This document shows positions 14,154-27,400 of a DNA stretch of 64,000 nt, piece by piece. The stretch is from NCBI GenBank assembly GCA_963402885.1, contig OY727096.1, forward strand, positions 20,813,820-20,877,819, given 5' to 3'. The translations under genes and the position numbers were made by a program. The number at the start of each line of letters is the position of its first letter. The stretch's first letter is position 1. Below the pieces are notes generated by a model. It had not been told where the DNA came from. It saw nothing but the letters and a program-made list of their open reading frames with translations, and ran no database searches. This DNA is from Antedon bifida (lineage: Eukaryota > Echinodermata > Crinoidea > Comatulida > Antedonidae).

Positions 14154-14512
14154 AGACTTGGTTCTACCTGGTATATTCTAAAATGTTGTCTTCTTTTATT
14201 TGAAGAAAGTTTTAAACAACATGGTTCAATCCTTCTAAAAGTGTCAGACTTGGTTCTACCTGGTATATTCTAAAGTGTTGTCTTCTTTATTTGAAGAAAG
14301 TTTTAAACAACATGGTTCAATCCTTCTAAAAGTGTCGGACTTGGTTCTACCTGGTATATTCTAAAATGTTGTCTTCTTTTATTTGAAGAAAGTTTTAAAC
14401 AACATGGTTCAATCCTTCTAAAAGTGTCAGACTTGGTTCTACCTGGTATATTCTAAAATGTTGTCTTCTTTTTTAGTTTTTAACAACATAGTTCAATCCT
14501 AAAAGAGTGTTC
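14154..14512 (+). repeat. Tandem repeat, 4 copies of about 92 bp, in the probable 3'UTR
   Basis: Four near-identical units start with (a/g)gacttggttctacctggt and contain a short inverted repeat (TCTTC...GAAGA around ttttattt). The fourth copy is shortened and diverged. The array starts about 165 bases after the stop codon of the C16orf89-like gene and before candidate polyadenylation signals, so if those are used it is transcribed as a series of small hairpins in the 3'UTR. Confidence 0.9.
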
Positions 14513-14752
14513 CAATTCTAATAACTGTACTAAAGTTTCTTACTGTATATCAACTAAGAACTATGACATTTCACTACTAAGTTTATGGAAACAACTTTCG
14601 TCCAGTACTTGACAAGAAACGGGTTATGAGGCAGTCTAATACTTTGACAAGAAATGATTCTGAAAATTTAAGATAATTCACTCAGAGACAAAGCACAGTA
14701 CTTACTATCTTGTTTATCCCGAAATATATATTTCAGTGCTGTAGTAATGTTA

Positions 14753-14929
14753 AATAAAGTAGTATGTCAGGTGCTAAGAGCTATTTGTAACAATAAATTT
14801 GTTCATACAGTGATATATTTTTATGATTAATACTTTCCTAACTCCTTCCTTTCTTTAAACTCATAGTGTTATTTTTGTAAACTTGTGTCTTTTCCATTGT
14901 AATTGTACGACTAGCCTGTTGCAAATAAA
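14753..14929 (+). terminator. Candidate polyadenylation signals of the C16orf89-like gene
   Basis: AATAAA hexamers occur at 14753-14758, 14792-14797 and 14924-14929 on the sense strand downstream of the stop at 13989. The hexamer is frequent by chance in AT-rich sequence, so which one is used cannot be told. Confidence 0.3.
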
Positions 14930-17900
14930 TCTGTAGCAATGAACATCGACCGTACCATCATTATTCTAGTCTCTCGTTCATTCAATCGTTCGGTCAATGA
15001 ATCGAAAATGTTGCTTATTGTGTAGGCCTATTGTATCTGATTTATTATGCGACGATTAAAATAAAACACTAAACGGAAAACGTCTAGTAAAATAAACATC
15101 AACACTTCCAATAATATATTTGTTCAGTTTTCTTACGAAACCATAAAAATTTAATGACACTTATTGGTTCATGCTTTTAGTAGGTAAACATCCGCGTTTC
15201 AAGTCATTGAAAATTACGTATGTAGAATGATGGTCACTCGGGAAGAAGTGAAATAACAAAACTCCAAAAAAAGAATCATGAGAAAAAGATAGAAAATGTT
15301 TTTGACGTTGCCATGCCTGCGCAGTATACTAATTTTTCATGATTAAATTGACTAACTCAATAACTGGTTAATCAGTCTCTTGATAACTATTACAACACGT
15401 TTTTTAACAATAAATATACTTATTAACGAAGCTTCACTATTGACAAAACGACACGTCGCGTTATTTCAGTTGTTGAATAAAACCTGTCAGGGTGAAACAG
15501 TCAAAGAACCGTACATAAATCGCACCCACGAATTATCAAGATGGCATATCATAATCCAAGAAAAGCATCTTATTCTCAATTCAGATTTACGAGGCGTTTA
15601 CATAATTTTTGCGTTTAATTGAATTCATTATTTTGTGTTTAAACAATAATTTATCTTGATACAATCATAATCTGAAAAGCACATATTCATCCTCATTTCA
15701 TTTTATATATAAATATGTAAAAATATCAATATCAGTTTACTCATGCTTTTTTAGCTTACCTTTCTCCTAATCTTCTTTCTAGTATACTACGCGCGATCCT
15801 ATGACGACACAAAGAAGCAACTTTATTGGGCCTACCCAGAGGATTCTACCCAGAGTTCCCATTAGGCCTACTAACAAATATCATAGAGCCAGCTAGTCCA
15901 AGCTGAAATATTATCCCTTAAAAAGACGACCTAGAATACGAATTTTATACAATCACATGACTACCAAAATTGAATGAAATAGAAATATGTCTAGCCGCAG
16001 AACTAGCATTTAAGCTAAGCAAAGAGCTGTCTTAGTTAGCTAGGCTTAGTTGGCCCAGCTACCTCTTAATTAATACACTTCTCAACTCATGCTAGGCCTA
16101 ACTAAGGCCTAGTTAGGGCCAGTCAGGGCAGGATCACTAGTTTCTGCCCTCCTTAGCCTTGTCATCATCTTTGTTATTCACAATAGTTCTTAATACTTAC
16201 GTTGTTTCAATGATTATTTTTTGTTTATCAAATTTGCGTTTTAAATACGCTATTCCGATCCGCCGCCGCACACACACAGCCAACCAACGTGCAAGAAACG
16301 TTTTTTGAATAATCGCGCTGAGCATGCGCATTTTCATATTTTGCAAAATGGCGCGAGCTAGCTGTGGTGAGATGGTGGATTATGGGTAATAAACAAATTT
16401 ACCACCTGTCTGCCATGTATCATTGCACAAATATTAAACAACGGGACAACATTTATGCTGTAATATATGATGTATTATAAAGACAGAATTCATGAACAAT
16501 GACTAGGCCTACCCTACAATGTTCCTGTAATAATTTTTTTGACAATACTTTTATTTGAAGTTTTAACAAGAAAGAAGTTCAAGACATAATTATATTCCTA
16601 AGAAGAAATGATCCAACATACATTTCCTGTCAATGATGAGGTGATAAATTACTGTATACCTCAGTTTAATAATAGAGAAAATATCTACACTTTAAATCAA
16701 AACAAGTGTACAAAGCTTATCATGATTTTTTTTAAATATCAAATAAATTTAATTTAGCCTTACTATTTTAAGAAAACTTTAAAAATTATTTAAACATTGC
16801 ATGATTATTTTTAATAATGTATAATAAAACGATTAAGCTTATCTTTATCAAACTAACATGTTACGCTTGACACTGCCTCTAGGCCACATCAAAATCTCAA
16901 ATCTACAGACATGTGTTCATCTGTTTAAATGGCTCAACTTTGACTCAACTATTGCACTCACTAAGACAAACAGTTAACATCTAATAAATCTTGTGTTTCA
17001 TGTCAACATGTTTGGTTTTTTTTCACAACATACTCTGACCATTTTCTAATAATAGTATAATTGAATACAATTTAAAATAAGATATTTAGAAATGGTGTTA
17101 TTGAGTGATTTATAGGTTTTAGACTAACTGTATGCAGGATCTCAACTGCTGGCACTGCTGACAGGTTGTAATTTACTCGAAGATGATTCCAGTTTTTTAC
17201 CTGTAATTTAATAAAATTATTATCAACTTCAAATTCAATACTGCAAAACCAAACAATATCCTTTTCACACACAACATGTCAATTGCAAGAGTACAAGCGG
17301 CATCACAAAAAATAAAAGAAAAAGAGAATTAAATGATGAAAGTAAAATAAAAGGTATAGGTATATATATAATAGAATAACATGTGTTTAAAAAAAAAAAA
17401 AAGTATGTATGTTAACGAATGCAAAATATGTTTTTAAAAATAAGAAATGTTGAAAAATTATGTTATGAGTTAACATAAAAGAGAAAAAAAAAAGAAATAC
17501 ATTAAAAGATGATGTGTATAAATTATAAGAGAAAATGATGGTGAATAATGATAATGAATAAAGAAAAGATTACAACAAAAATCATGTATATAAAAACACA
17601 TGATAACAAAAATACAATGTTAGAACAAATGTGTATAAATTAATATACAGTATTTATATGAAAATGTATATGATGGAAATAAAAGTGGGATGAACCCACA
17701 TAAGACAAAAAAATAAAAGGCTCCACCATCACATAAGCACCAGCAGTGAATCTTTCATCATTTACGTTAATTAATAACAGATTTCTCGTTTCAAAAAGAA
17801 ATTCACCTTTAGCAGTAGAAACAGATACACAAGAAACACATAAAATATGCAATAATAATCTTGACACTAACAATGATATATTACAAAGGAATATGTAAAG

Positions 17901-18303
17901 AGTTTACATTACTAATATCATGGAGTAAAGGATCAACACTTTCCAGTATGATATATAGCATCAGATAAAAAGACCAACATTACGTAGTTTAGATGTTTTA
18001 AATGCGTACATAATAATTCTCAATTCTCATAAATCTTAATAATTTAAGCTCTATTCTAGGTTAGTTGCTAAAGCGATAGTCAAACTATGCCCAACGGGGT
18101 TTGAAGAAAAATCAAGTCACCTTTGAAATCGGTTTTGTCAACTTCACTTGTTTCTGATAGCATTATGAAAACAAACATGTAAATCATTCATAAGTAAGTA
18201 AGTTAAAAATAATACTTTAGAATAGTATTCTTTGTTGCCAGCCAAAGATTAGTTGTCATGAAAGTTTAAAGGGAAGGAGTTTGGGGAAACTTAAATTGTG
18301 CTT
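14930..18303. other. Spacer between convergent genes
   Basis: This lies between the 3' end of the C16orf89-like gene (+) and the 3' end of the VWA3A-like gene (-). No frame here shows recognisable protein family features. It includes a word-rich patch of CTAGGC/TAGGCC (16010-16140), a CpG-rich patch (16260-16400, listed separately) and A/T-rich simple sequence (17300-17640). Part of 17000-18300 may be 3'UTR of the VWA3A-like gene. Confidence 0.5.
16255..16390. promoter_or_regulatory. CpG-rich promoter-like patch
   Basis: In an AT-rich background this stretch has clustered CpG, a CATGCGCA-type element (gagcatgcgcattt, resembling half of an NRF1 palindrome) and AAAATGGCGCGA (resembling a YY1-type AAnATGGCG site). 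An ATG follows in the + direction (ATGGCGCGAGC) and could be a short first coding exon ending at a GTGAGA donor. No downstream + strand exon could be linked to it. It could equally be a promoter of a non-coding RNA. Confidence 0.3.
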
Positions 18304-18422
18304 TCACACAAAAGCTTTGGACGATATTGATTTGAAAAAAGTTCTCTTTGAATACATTTTTATTTGATTTTGTTTATATAGAAAAGTGAATAGAAGGCAA
18401 GCATGGTTTGATGCTACTGTAC
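18304..18422 (-). CDS. Possible terminal exon of the VWA3A-like gene
   Basis: After the exon ending at 18912 (phase 1) the frame can continue through an acceptor ...AAAACAG at 18423 into 119 nt ending in TGA at 18306-18304, which would give a 1304-residue protein. The encoded residues (GTVASNHACLL...) show no conserved feature I recognise, so the gene could instead end elsewhere downstream. The 27-bp minisatellite lies in the intron directly upstream, ending within about 10 bases of this acceptor. Confidence 0.3.
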
Positions 18423-21400
18423 CTGTTTTGACACAATGATGGCATACATCGCGCACCTCACAATGATCGCATACCCAGCGAGCCTCAAATTGATGACATA
18501 CCCCACGCGCCTAACAATGATCAGATACCCTGCGCCCCTCACAATGATGGCATACATCCCGCACGTCACAATGATCGCATACCCTGCGAGCCTCACAATG
18601 ATGACATACCCCACACGCATAACAATGATCAGATACCCTGCGCCCCTCACAATTATGGCATACCCCACGCACCTCACAATGATCGCATCCCCTGAGAGCC
18701 TCATAATGATGACATACCCCACGCGCCTAACAATGATCAGATACCCTGCGCCCCTCACAATGATGGCATACCCCACGCACCTCACAATGATCGCATCCCT
18801 CGAGAGCCTCATAATGATGACATACCTCATGTGCCTCACAATGATCGCATACCCAATACCCTGAATGCCGCAATCTGTTTCATTTCATAAGACAATGATA
18901 TCAGTTCTTACCGTTCTCATGAGGGCTTGGTGTAGTGGCAAAGAGATCTCGGAATGTTCTGGATTGTGACAAAAACTGACGTGCCAGATTAATCTCTGCT
19001 CCAAGAAGTCGTAGGTCATCCCCTTCAAAGCATGGTAACTGAGGAAACTATAAAATAGAATACTACTGTAATAAAACATTGATAGTAGTACCTTTTCATT
19101 TCTACTTATTACCAATTTTGTATTCTTATAAAATATTTCTTTTTTTGTACAAATGTTATGAAGTATTAATAAATGTGTTGATGTTGCAATATCTGTATAT
19201 GAATTGATGATTGAATAAAAGTGGTAGTATGCCACAAGAGAAAAACAACATCTAATGACTTCAAGAATGTTTAACCTTCATAGCAATTATTTCAAATACT
19301 TGAACAATCAGGTTAAAAGTGCTAATATTCTAAATAATGCACATGTATTGCTAGTGTTATTTCAAAAACACTTACTTATTATGTAAAATGAAAACCAACT
19401 GTGTGTTAATGTATTACTAATAATGCATAGAGCACTTTTAATTAATTATTGTTGTACCATCCTCAAGTGACGAATTAATTAAGAGCACATACTGAACATG
19501 TTAAACAAGTTGATATAAAATGATTGTAATATTAATATCAATTCACATTATGATAAGCAGCATAGTTGTTTTTTTAACCTGTCCTCATTTCTCTGACCTT
19601 AACACAGAAAATAAGGATAAAATAATAATGTGCATTTTATGCTACAGCCTTAATGTGCTGTCCATATAAAAAAACTTTATAGATATCCTTTTTAAGATAC
19701 TGACTTTACATGTAATGATGAAGTTTGAATGAAATAAAAGTGGGTTGCTTACACGAAAGAGAGAAAAACGAAGATAGAAATACCTTGGGGGGTCTCATTT
19801 ACAGAGAGACAAAGAGGCTAGTACATAAAATGTTGTTGCATGAAAAAATTAATGGAATAGATCAGAATCTCATTCCATCCCCTGATAGTCAAAAAGGTTT
19901 GATTTAGTGAGAGGAATTTTACAATAACAGAATCTTCTTCAACCTAATATTCCCACTTGCTATTACCTGGGCATCTTGAAAGCCTTCCGATAGAAGCTTG
20001 TGGGTAAACATATCACCATCCATCTGTCCGTAGCATCGGTGATAGCGCCCCCTAGACATAGCAGCTAATTGCTTAAGAAATACATTTGCCGTACTGAAAT
20101 AAAAATTTGAATCTTTAATAATAGAACACATTACATATTTTTGTACACTGTTTTTGACTACTACTCTGCTAATAATAAGATATATTGATACTAACTATAA
20201 AAATCAAAGTTATAACATAGACAGATTTGTTTTTATAAAGTAAAACAATCTATGATAAAGAATGTTTTGCATCTTCAGTAATTTGTGATAGCTTACAGAT
20301 GGAAGTACTAGTACAATACATTTGTTTTTTCTGAAAAGAAAAACTTTGTTTACTATTCTATAGTAAACCAGTCTATGACGGTCTTCTCAATAATGATGAC
20401 AACTAACAAAACAAGTAAATGGAGTTTTTAAATGCAGCAGAATTAATGAGTATGGTTTTTTTCTACACTAATTTTAAAAGGGGCAATACACCTTAATGTT
20501 AACTATGCTGTTTGAAGATTAAGCTATCACAGAGGATTAGAACGAATTGGCCAAAAACATCAACGAGAATTAAATAAGAACACTGTTAATGGATTCGCTT
20601 CTCGTCATGTGACCGTCAAAAGACGAATGATGACAAGCAACAAGATTAAGATAAATCAGAATGTACTGTTGATGGGATTTCAAGATAATCTCGTTGATTA
20701 GAAAGGATTAAAAGAAAATATTGAACTTCATAACAGTATGTTTATGCTATTTTAACAACATAAGTCAAGTTATCTGCGGTTAAAGATAATTTTTCTTTAG
20801 CTTATTTATGTTATTTAGTGACATCAAAACCAGTGCATGTATCTAAAATATAAGTAACATTCTAAAGCTAACAAAATACCATTCTGAAAAATAATCCTGA
20901 CTTAGTTATTTCAGCGCAGATTCTGCAGGTAAAGATAACTTGCATATTACAGTATGATAATCTAACTAATGCTTTCTTAATAAGTTTAGGTAGTCACAAT
21001 GTTTTTGACCTCGAGAAAAATCCTAAGCTTAGAGGCTACTTTAAAAAACACTGAAAAAACTCTGGATTTATTTCTAATCTGTGCCTATTTTATTCCATAG
21101 AGAGAATCAAATTTTAGGTTCAGGACAAGTGTGTTTGTGTAGAGGAATTAAGAGTGACCTGAAGGACAAAAGAAGGAAGTGACAAAAGATATTCTACTAT
21201 GGTTAGAAAAGGCAGTATTATTATAATATAACCAGTGGCCTAACATAGATCCCTGAGGCCCCTGGTTTAGGAACCCTAAGTGGCCCTCCAACGCTGGAGA
21301 CCTCTGTGTTTTTAGCCTTTTTCGACATATTTTAATGCGTGTATTTTCCTGTGGGCACTGCTCAGGGGCCCATAAGCTCAGGGTTTAGCCAGTGAGCGCT

Positions 21401-24400
21401 CATAGCCACACACCACTGAATATAACTTACTCATCTTCACAATTGAAAGAGATTGAATTTATTTTCACTTGACGCTCCGTATTCAAGCTTGCTACTGACT
21501 GTAGCACACGTGATGTGCTACAGTCTGGTTTGCCATCAGTCAACAAGTACACCGCAGTCATATGAGGATCCTCAAAGGCGTACTATAAAAAAATATATGA
21601 AATTGTTCACTTTTTTATTGAACATTATATATAAACTTAGAATTAAATCGATCAAATTCTTAATAGTTGAAAGTCCAAGAGAGTAGCATTCGTATTCAAT
21701 ACCAAAATTCAATGGGAAGCCTATCGAGAATTTGTTTCATCATTTAAGAGATCTATCGTGTTTAAATATACACTGACTTTCTGTTTTATAGAAAAGATTA
21801 TAGGATAGTTTACAATAAAGGCTCTAAGGTAAGATCTTAGGTCTTTATTATTGCAATCCACTCAAGACCTATTGGTACAATTACTTACCGATAGTGCTTC
21901 CAACGTACAAGTATTACCGCCTGCTACAAATGTGGATAGCCATCGAACAGCATCATGGCAATTCTCATTGGTTGGTTCAACTACTCGCGGACGCCATGGT
22001 TCCACATCAGCAGAGAAACGGATGATGTTGAAACTAATTAAAAAAAGAAGACTGGTGGTAACTGCGTTGTGTGCTAAAGTAGGCCATGGTATGGGATAAG
22101 TCATTAGCAACATTAGCATGCACCCAAAAAGAATGCAACATTAGATAAAAGTGGGCATAATACTTTTAATTTCTTTCTTGAGCAAGTTCGATTAAAGAGT
22201 GTGAGAGAATGCAGTTAAACTGGTGGTATGTAACTGTGTTGTGTGCAGAAGTAGGCCTTACAAAACTGTTCTTATGAGATTTAAGCCAATGGCAACCATA
22301 ACTGAATAAAGATGGTATATTGGGCATACCTTATATTTTCTTTCTTGAGTTGTTCCCATATCAAAGCAATCAGCTCTCTTTTAAGCTCATCCATGTGGTA
22401 CACCATGGACCCAGATGTGTCAACAAGTATCACAACCTTTAAAAAAACAAATAAAGACAGCAATAGAAAACATTGTAATATAGAACAAAGTATCATATAA
22501 ACCAGTAGAAAACAGAAAATGAGAGAAATATATACACAATCTTGTCAGTGGCGTAACGCAGAGTTTCTAGCCCTTTCCGACATATGTCTTTTTTCCTCTG
22601 GGCATTGATCAGGGGCCCCCATAAGCTCCGGGGCCCCTGGGTTTAGCCAGTGAGCGCTCATAGCCGTTACGCCACTAAATCTTGTCTATGTATCTCCTAC
22701 TGTACTCACTCAATCGAACATTTTATCTAACCATATACACTCCAAAAAAAAAAAAGCTTTTATCTATGGGGTATAATTTCTATTTTTTTCTTACCTTTTT
22801 TTCGATAACAGATCCAAATACCCTCCTGCTGCTGCCTAGCAACCATTGCATACGCATAACGTACCTGCGTAGTACAACCGCCACCTGATCTTCATAATCT
22901 TTTAATTCATGTGCCCTTAATTGGAGATGTTTCACAGTACCCTGAATACAAAAGTTTAACAATCATGGTAATGCTTTAAGTATATGGCTATAGAAAATTT
23001 AAGGTTGACCATCACATGTTCACAGATAGTGAATTTTTTATATAACCGGGTATACCCAATATTAGACTTGCCAAGTCTGTAGATATTTTTTATGTTAGTT
23101 CATCAGTTGGCTTTTCGATTTTTGTCTGAAAACTAGCTCAAGCAGTATACGTATGAAATGCCATATGTGCCAGAATATTAATCTTTTTACTAATATTAGG
23201 TCAAAACTCTAGAACCTAGACTAACCCAATATAAATACACAAGACGTTTAAGTTTAGCTATAACAATAATAGTTAAAAAAGTAAAAACATTGGAAAGATT
23301 ATGCACCTTAATATTAACACTTGGAAATATGGTACAGTATTTTGCAGACACGTTCTTCCGGAGAGTACTAATATGCTTCTGGGTGTGGCCGCAATCCGGC
23401 CCAGTAACAAGCTTATTCAAATCCAAACGCAGTTTAGACAGCCCATATTTCTTCAACCACTGAAATAAGTACAAATAAAAGTATGCATTCATTGAGATAA
23501 TAATCATTTATTGAGATAATGACATAAAAACCCATGAGGGTAGAGGACTCACAAAGTCAATGGAATTTTGTTATTTAATTATATTTAATAAGATTTATTT
23601 AATAATTATCATATTAGTAAAAAATACAAGCTATCATTAAACTTACAGACTTGGTTGTGATTTGTTCTTCTTTATCTGGTATAATAGGATGGTTTATGGG
23701 TTTGAATTTCCTTTTCTTCTTTTGTTCAGGATTGAGAAGAACACCTGAATAAATTCAATTTTTATATTTTAATAAAGACAGTTGAATAAATATAGATAGA
23801 TAAACACAGAATCCCAAATTATTACTCAGATTGCATTACTCACCAACTTCATTTCTAAATTCTGTGTAGAATACTTCCTTATTTCTTTTATTTTTCACAG
23901 ATGTAGTGGTTTTCTTTGGAGTTGTTTCTTTTGTTGATTTCTTCGACATAACAGGAGGTTGTGGAGCTGAAATTAGATATGTTATTACGTTAAAGTCACA
24001 GGTCAATGATTATAGTATTTCCTAAGTCTCTGTCTACACTATCAAACTTTATGTGACAAAAAAATGTGATGTGCCCATATGGACATGATGATGTCATATC
24101 ACTACCATATTTTGGAATATCGCTACCATATTTGGGCACATTACACTTTTTTGTCACATACACTTTGACACTTTGAAATCAAATTCTAACAATTGAAAAC
24201 TTAAACTAACATTACCTGTTGGAATAAGATTTTTGTTGGCACTGATAGGACGCCATCCAATAGCTTTGACAGTCTCTTCATGTTCTTGGCTATCTTGACC
24301 CTAAATGAAAAGACAACAAATAATTTCAAGCTCAAGTACAATTATACTCACAAATATGTAGGCAAACTCAAACTCTATTCATAAAATAACTTTTCCATTT

Positions 24401-27400
24401 ATATTTAAATTGTTCATTTCTGTTAAAATCCATGGGCATATTCCTTGCATACATATTTAATGCATAGTGTTATTATTACTGTATAAAATGTACTTGCCAT
24501 TCTAGCCCGACTGAGTTCAGTATGCCTAGGGGCTGCTGGTAAAGCCTTCTTGCCTGAAGTAGGTCTCTTCGGTAACATCTTTGATTCATTTCCGCTGCTT
24601 GAATCTCCCTGTGGATAAACGAAACAACTCCAGTAAACAAATTTGTGAACATAGTGTTAAGCTGTGTCTACACTATCAAACTTTATGTGATAAAAAAATG
24701 TGATGTGCCCATATATGGACACGATGATGTCATATCACTACCATATTGGTGGTAGTGGAGACAGAGCTTTATGTTGTGTGTATTAAAAAAATGAAATGAA
24801 TCATACATTTTGTTTCGTCCTTGGCATCCTCTTCTTTACTGTATCTAATAACATTGCACACTGAAACAAATTATCAAAATACAAATTTATCGTAAAACAC
24901 ATGGAATTTATACATATTAAAAAACTATATTGTATTACAATACAATACAATTTACTTTATTTCCATTTAGATAAATGAAAAATTAGTAAAAACAATAATA
25001 AATGAATGAAATAGATACTACAATTTGCACCACCAAAAAGAGTATTAAAACTAATCATATTATATCATTATGGATTACTAATTATTATGAAATATAAACT
25101 ATTAGATATTAATATGCACAAAAAAATACAAAAAAGATGACAGAATTACAGAAGATGTACTCACTTTCTGGGAATAATTCACTGCTCTATCCATCTCGGC
25201 TAAAATAGCTTTGATATCATCACTCTCAATAATTCCAGTCTCTCGGAACCAATGAAAGCGACCACCACTAACATGTGCAAGATTCCGGAGACACTCTGCC
25301 GTCTGCGTGATGTTGGCGTAGCGTCCTGGGATGGCGCCGTTAGCATCGTAGTCATCAACGTTGAAGAGGATGGTATGGATCTTTGTGACTTGGCCAACTG
25401 AAGCTTCTTCAACGTAAGAGCAGATGACATCTGGAAGCTGGTCTGGTATACCACTTGTAAACAGGTAGATACCTTCAACAACTAGAAGAGGGGTGGATAA
25501 AACATTTGTTATACTTTGATGTTGATCTAATGATGATGATGATGATGACATCATTGATGGTTATCATGATTCTAATAAATGTAATGTCAATTTTACAAAA
25601 AAATGTTCTATTAGAGCTAATATAAACATACACATTGTGAACAATTTGACACCAAAACTAACTCAATACGTCCTGTGTACGAAAATAGTGGCCATTTTGT
25701 TTATACTAATTATCTAAATTGCTCAATGCTTACAGCCGTTCAAAAAAGTTGATGAATGAAGAGGTGGTGAACGCTTGCTGATATGCTTCACTTCACAATT
25801 CAATTTCTTACCTGCCATTTTCTTGTGATCTTCTTCCGTTTCCATCGCAAGACGAAGGGCTGCCATGAAATTTCTACTACCGCCACATTCAAGACCGAGA
25901 ATCCATCTGAATACAATACAATAACATAAACCCATTTGCCATTTTTATCTATAGTACGTCAGTGTTTTTCCACCTTATAAATCTACTGTTATTTTTTCTA
26001 TTCATCCTCAACATACATTACCAATTTTTAATTATTTCTGATGACTTACTTCCATGCACTTTGAAGGTTCTTGTCTGTAGGTTCTTGTAGACATGGCTTC
26101 CAGCAGTGGGCTTCACTTCCAAATCTGAACAACAATAGAATTAATAAGTTTACAATTTTTTAAAAGCTCTTTAACAAAGTATGTCAATACTCTTATAAAT
26201 CTATTAATAATACATTAATACATATCGAATAATACTGTTTAATACATACCCAATGATGTTAAAAGACTGTTTGTTAGAGAGCTGTTGTTCCAAAAGAATT
26301 CTTAATGAATGTTGAATGTGTACCAAGTAATTGATGTTGGGGGCTGATAAATCTACCATCATCACAATTCTGCAGAAAAAGAAATAACTTAAGTAAAGCT
26401 AATCTTAGCGGCTGTGTGTGTTTTTTGGTTCTTAATATACTGAGCAATCAGTATTATAACCTCAGATTAGGATGAACCAGCTGCCTTATTTACAGTATTT
26501 CCCTGACTACATCACAGTATATAAATTATCATCAAAGTTTCTAAGAAAAGTACTTATATATTTGGTAGCGGTATAATCCCTGTTAAATCCGTACCTTTTC
26601 TCAGTAATGGTTCCAAATAAACGTCTACTGTCTCTGGATAGCCAATCAACTCTCTTTTCATATAGTTTGACAATGGCTCCAAGCTGTTTCTGATAATCAA
26701 ACAGTTGAGCAGGATCCACATGCACATTCCTGATGGAGCCATCGTGCCATTCAAACTGTGTCATTGCTTTCTGTGAGAAAAAGTGGCACATTTTGATGGC
26801 TTCTTCTACACTATCAAACTAGTTTGACAAAAAAGTGTGATGTGCCCAAATATGGTAGTGATATGCCCAGATATGGTAATGATATGACATCATCATGTCC
26901 ATATATGGGCACATCACATTTTTTTTATCACATAAAGTTTGATAGTGTAGACAGAGCTTTAAAGAGTGTTCTTCAAGGAATTTACCAAGGTAAGTCCAGG
27001 TAATAGAATTAATTTGTTACTTCAAACAGTCTTACCTCATGTAAAGTTGACCTGACTGACTTTCTTATTACTGGAATGAATTCTTCGATAGGAGCAAATG
27101 CATTTGGTGCCATAATTTGGTATAAGCTTAGCTTCTTAGCTGTAAGACCAATCAGAGATGTAATCATTGTACAGTATAAACAAAAACCAACAACACCCAA
27201 TATAAACAATTTGATTTTGAAAATTTCCAAAGCACCAAAGTAAATAATATACTTTTAATTTCTTCTTACTAAATGGTAGTATATGTAGGGCAATTGCCTT
27301 AAACTGTCAATTGTATGTAACAGAGCTAAACAACTAAAACAAAATGGGATTAGTTAGTCTACCCTTTAAGCCATTTTGTTTAAGCCAGTCTTCTGAGCTT

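Larger units (their letters stand above)
18912..23459 (-). other. VWA3A-like module 3 (intact MIDAS)
   Basis: Exons from 23459 to 18912 encode WLKKYGLSKLRLDLNKL, WLLGSSRRVFGSVIEKK, then VVILVDTSGSM (residues 1047-1057; a full DxSxS MIDAS motif), FNIIRFSADVEPW, GGNTCTLEAL, AVYLLTDGKPD (the T-D pair of MIDAS), KINSISFNC and LAAMSRGRYHRCYG. The exon 19038-18912 then gives LRLLGAEINLARQFLSQS, a helical tail also known to follow VWA in this family. This is the only module of the three with all MIDAS positions. Confidence 0.85.
23647..24860 (-). other. VWA3A-like lysine-rich linker exons
   Basis: Five short exons (24860-24807, 24608-24498, 24300-24216, 23966-23844, 23744-23647) between modules 2 and 3 encode about 157 residues rich in Lys, Thr, Ser and Pro (for example KKSTKETTPKKTTTS) with no predicted fold that I can see. 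They account for the longer spacing between VWA domains 2 and 3 (459 residues) than between 1 and 2 (345). The second of these exons ends at a GC donor (ATG|GCAAGT); using the nearby GT instead would bring in a stop codon in the next exon. Confidence 0.7.

Noticed and set aside
17640..17873. Terminal exon of the VWA3A-like gene
   Set aside because: Frame has no acceptor in phase with the exon ending at 18912 and looks like random AT-rich sequence.
18414..18864. Open frames of about 141 codons on both strands
   Set aside because: They are produced by a 27-bp repeat whose period is a multiple of three; the encoded 9-residue repeats have no family features.
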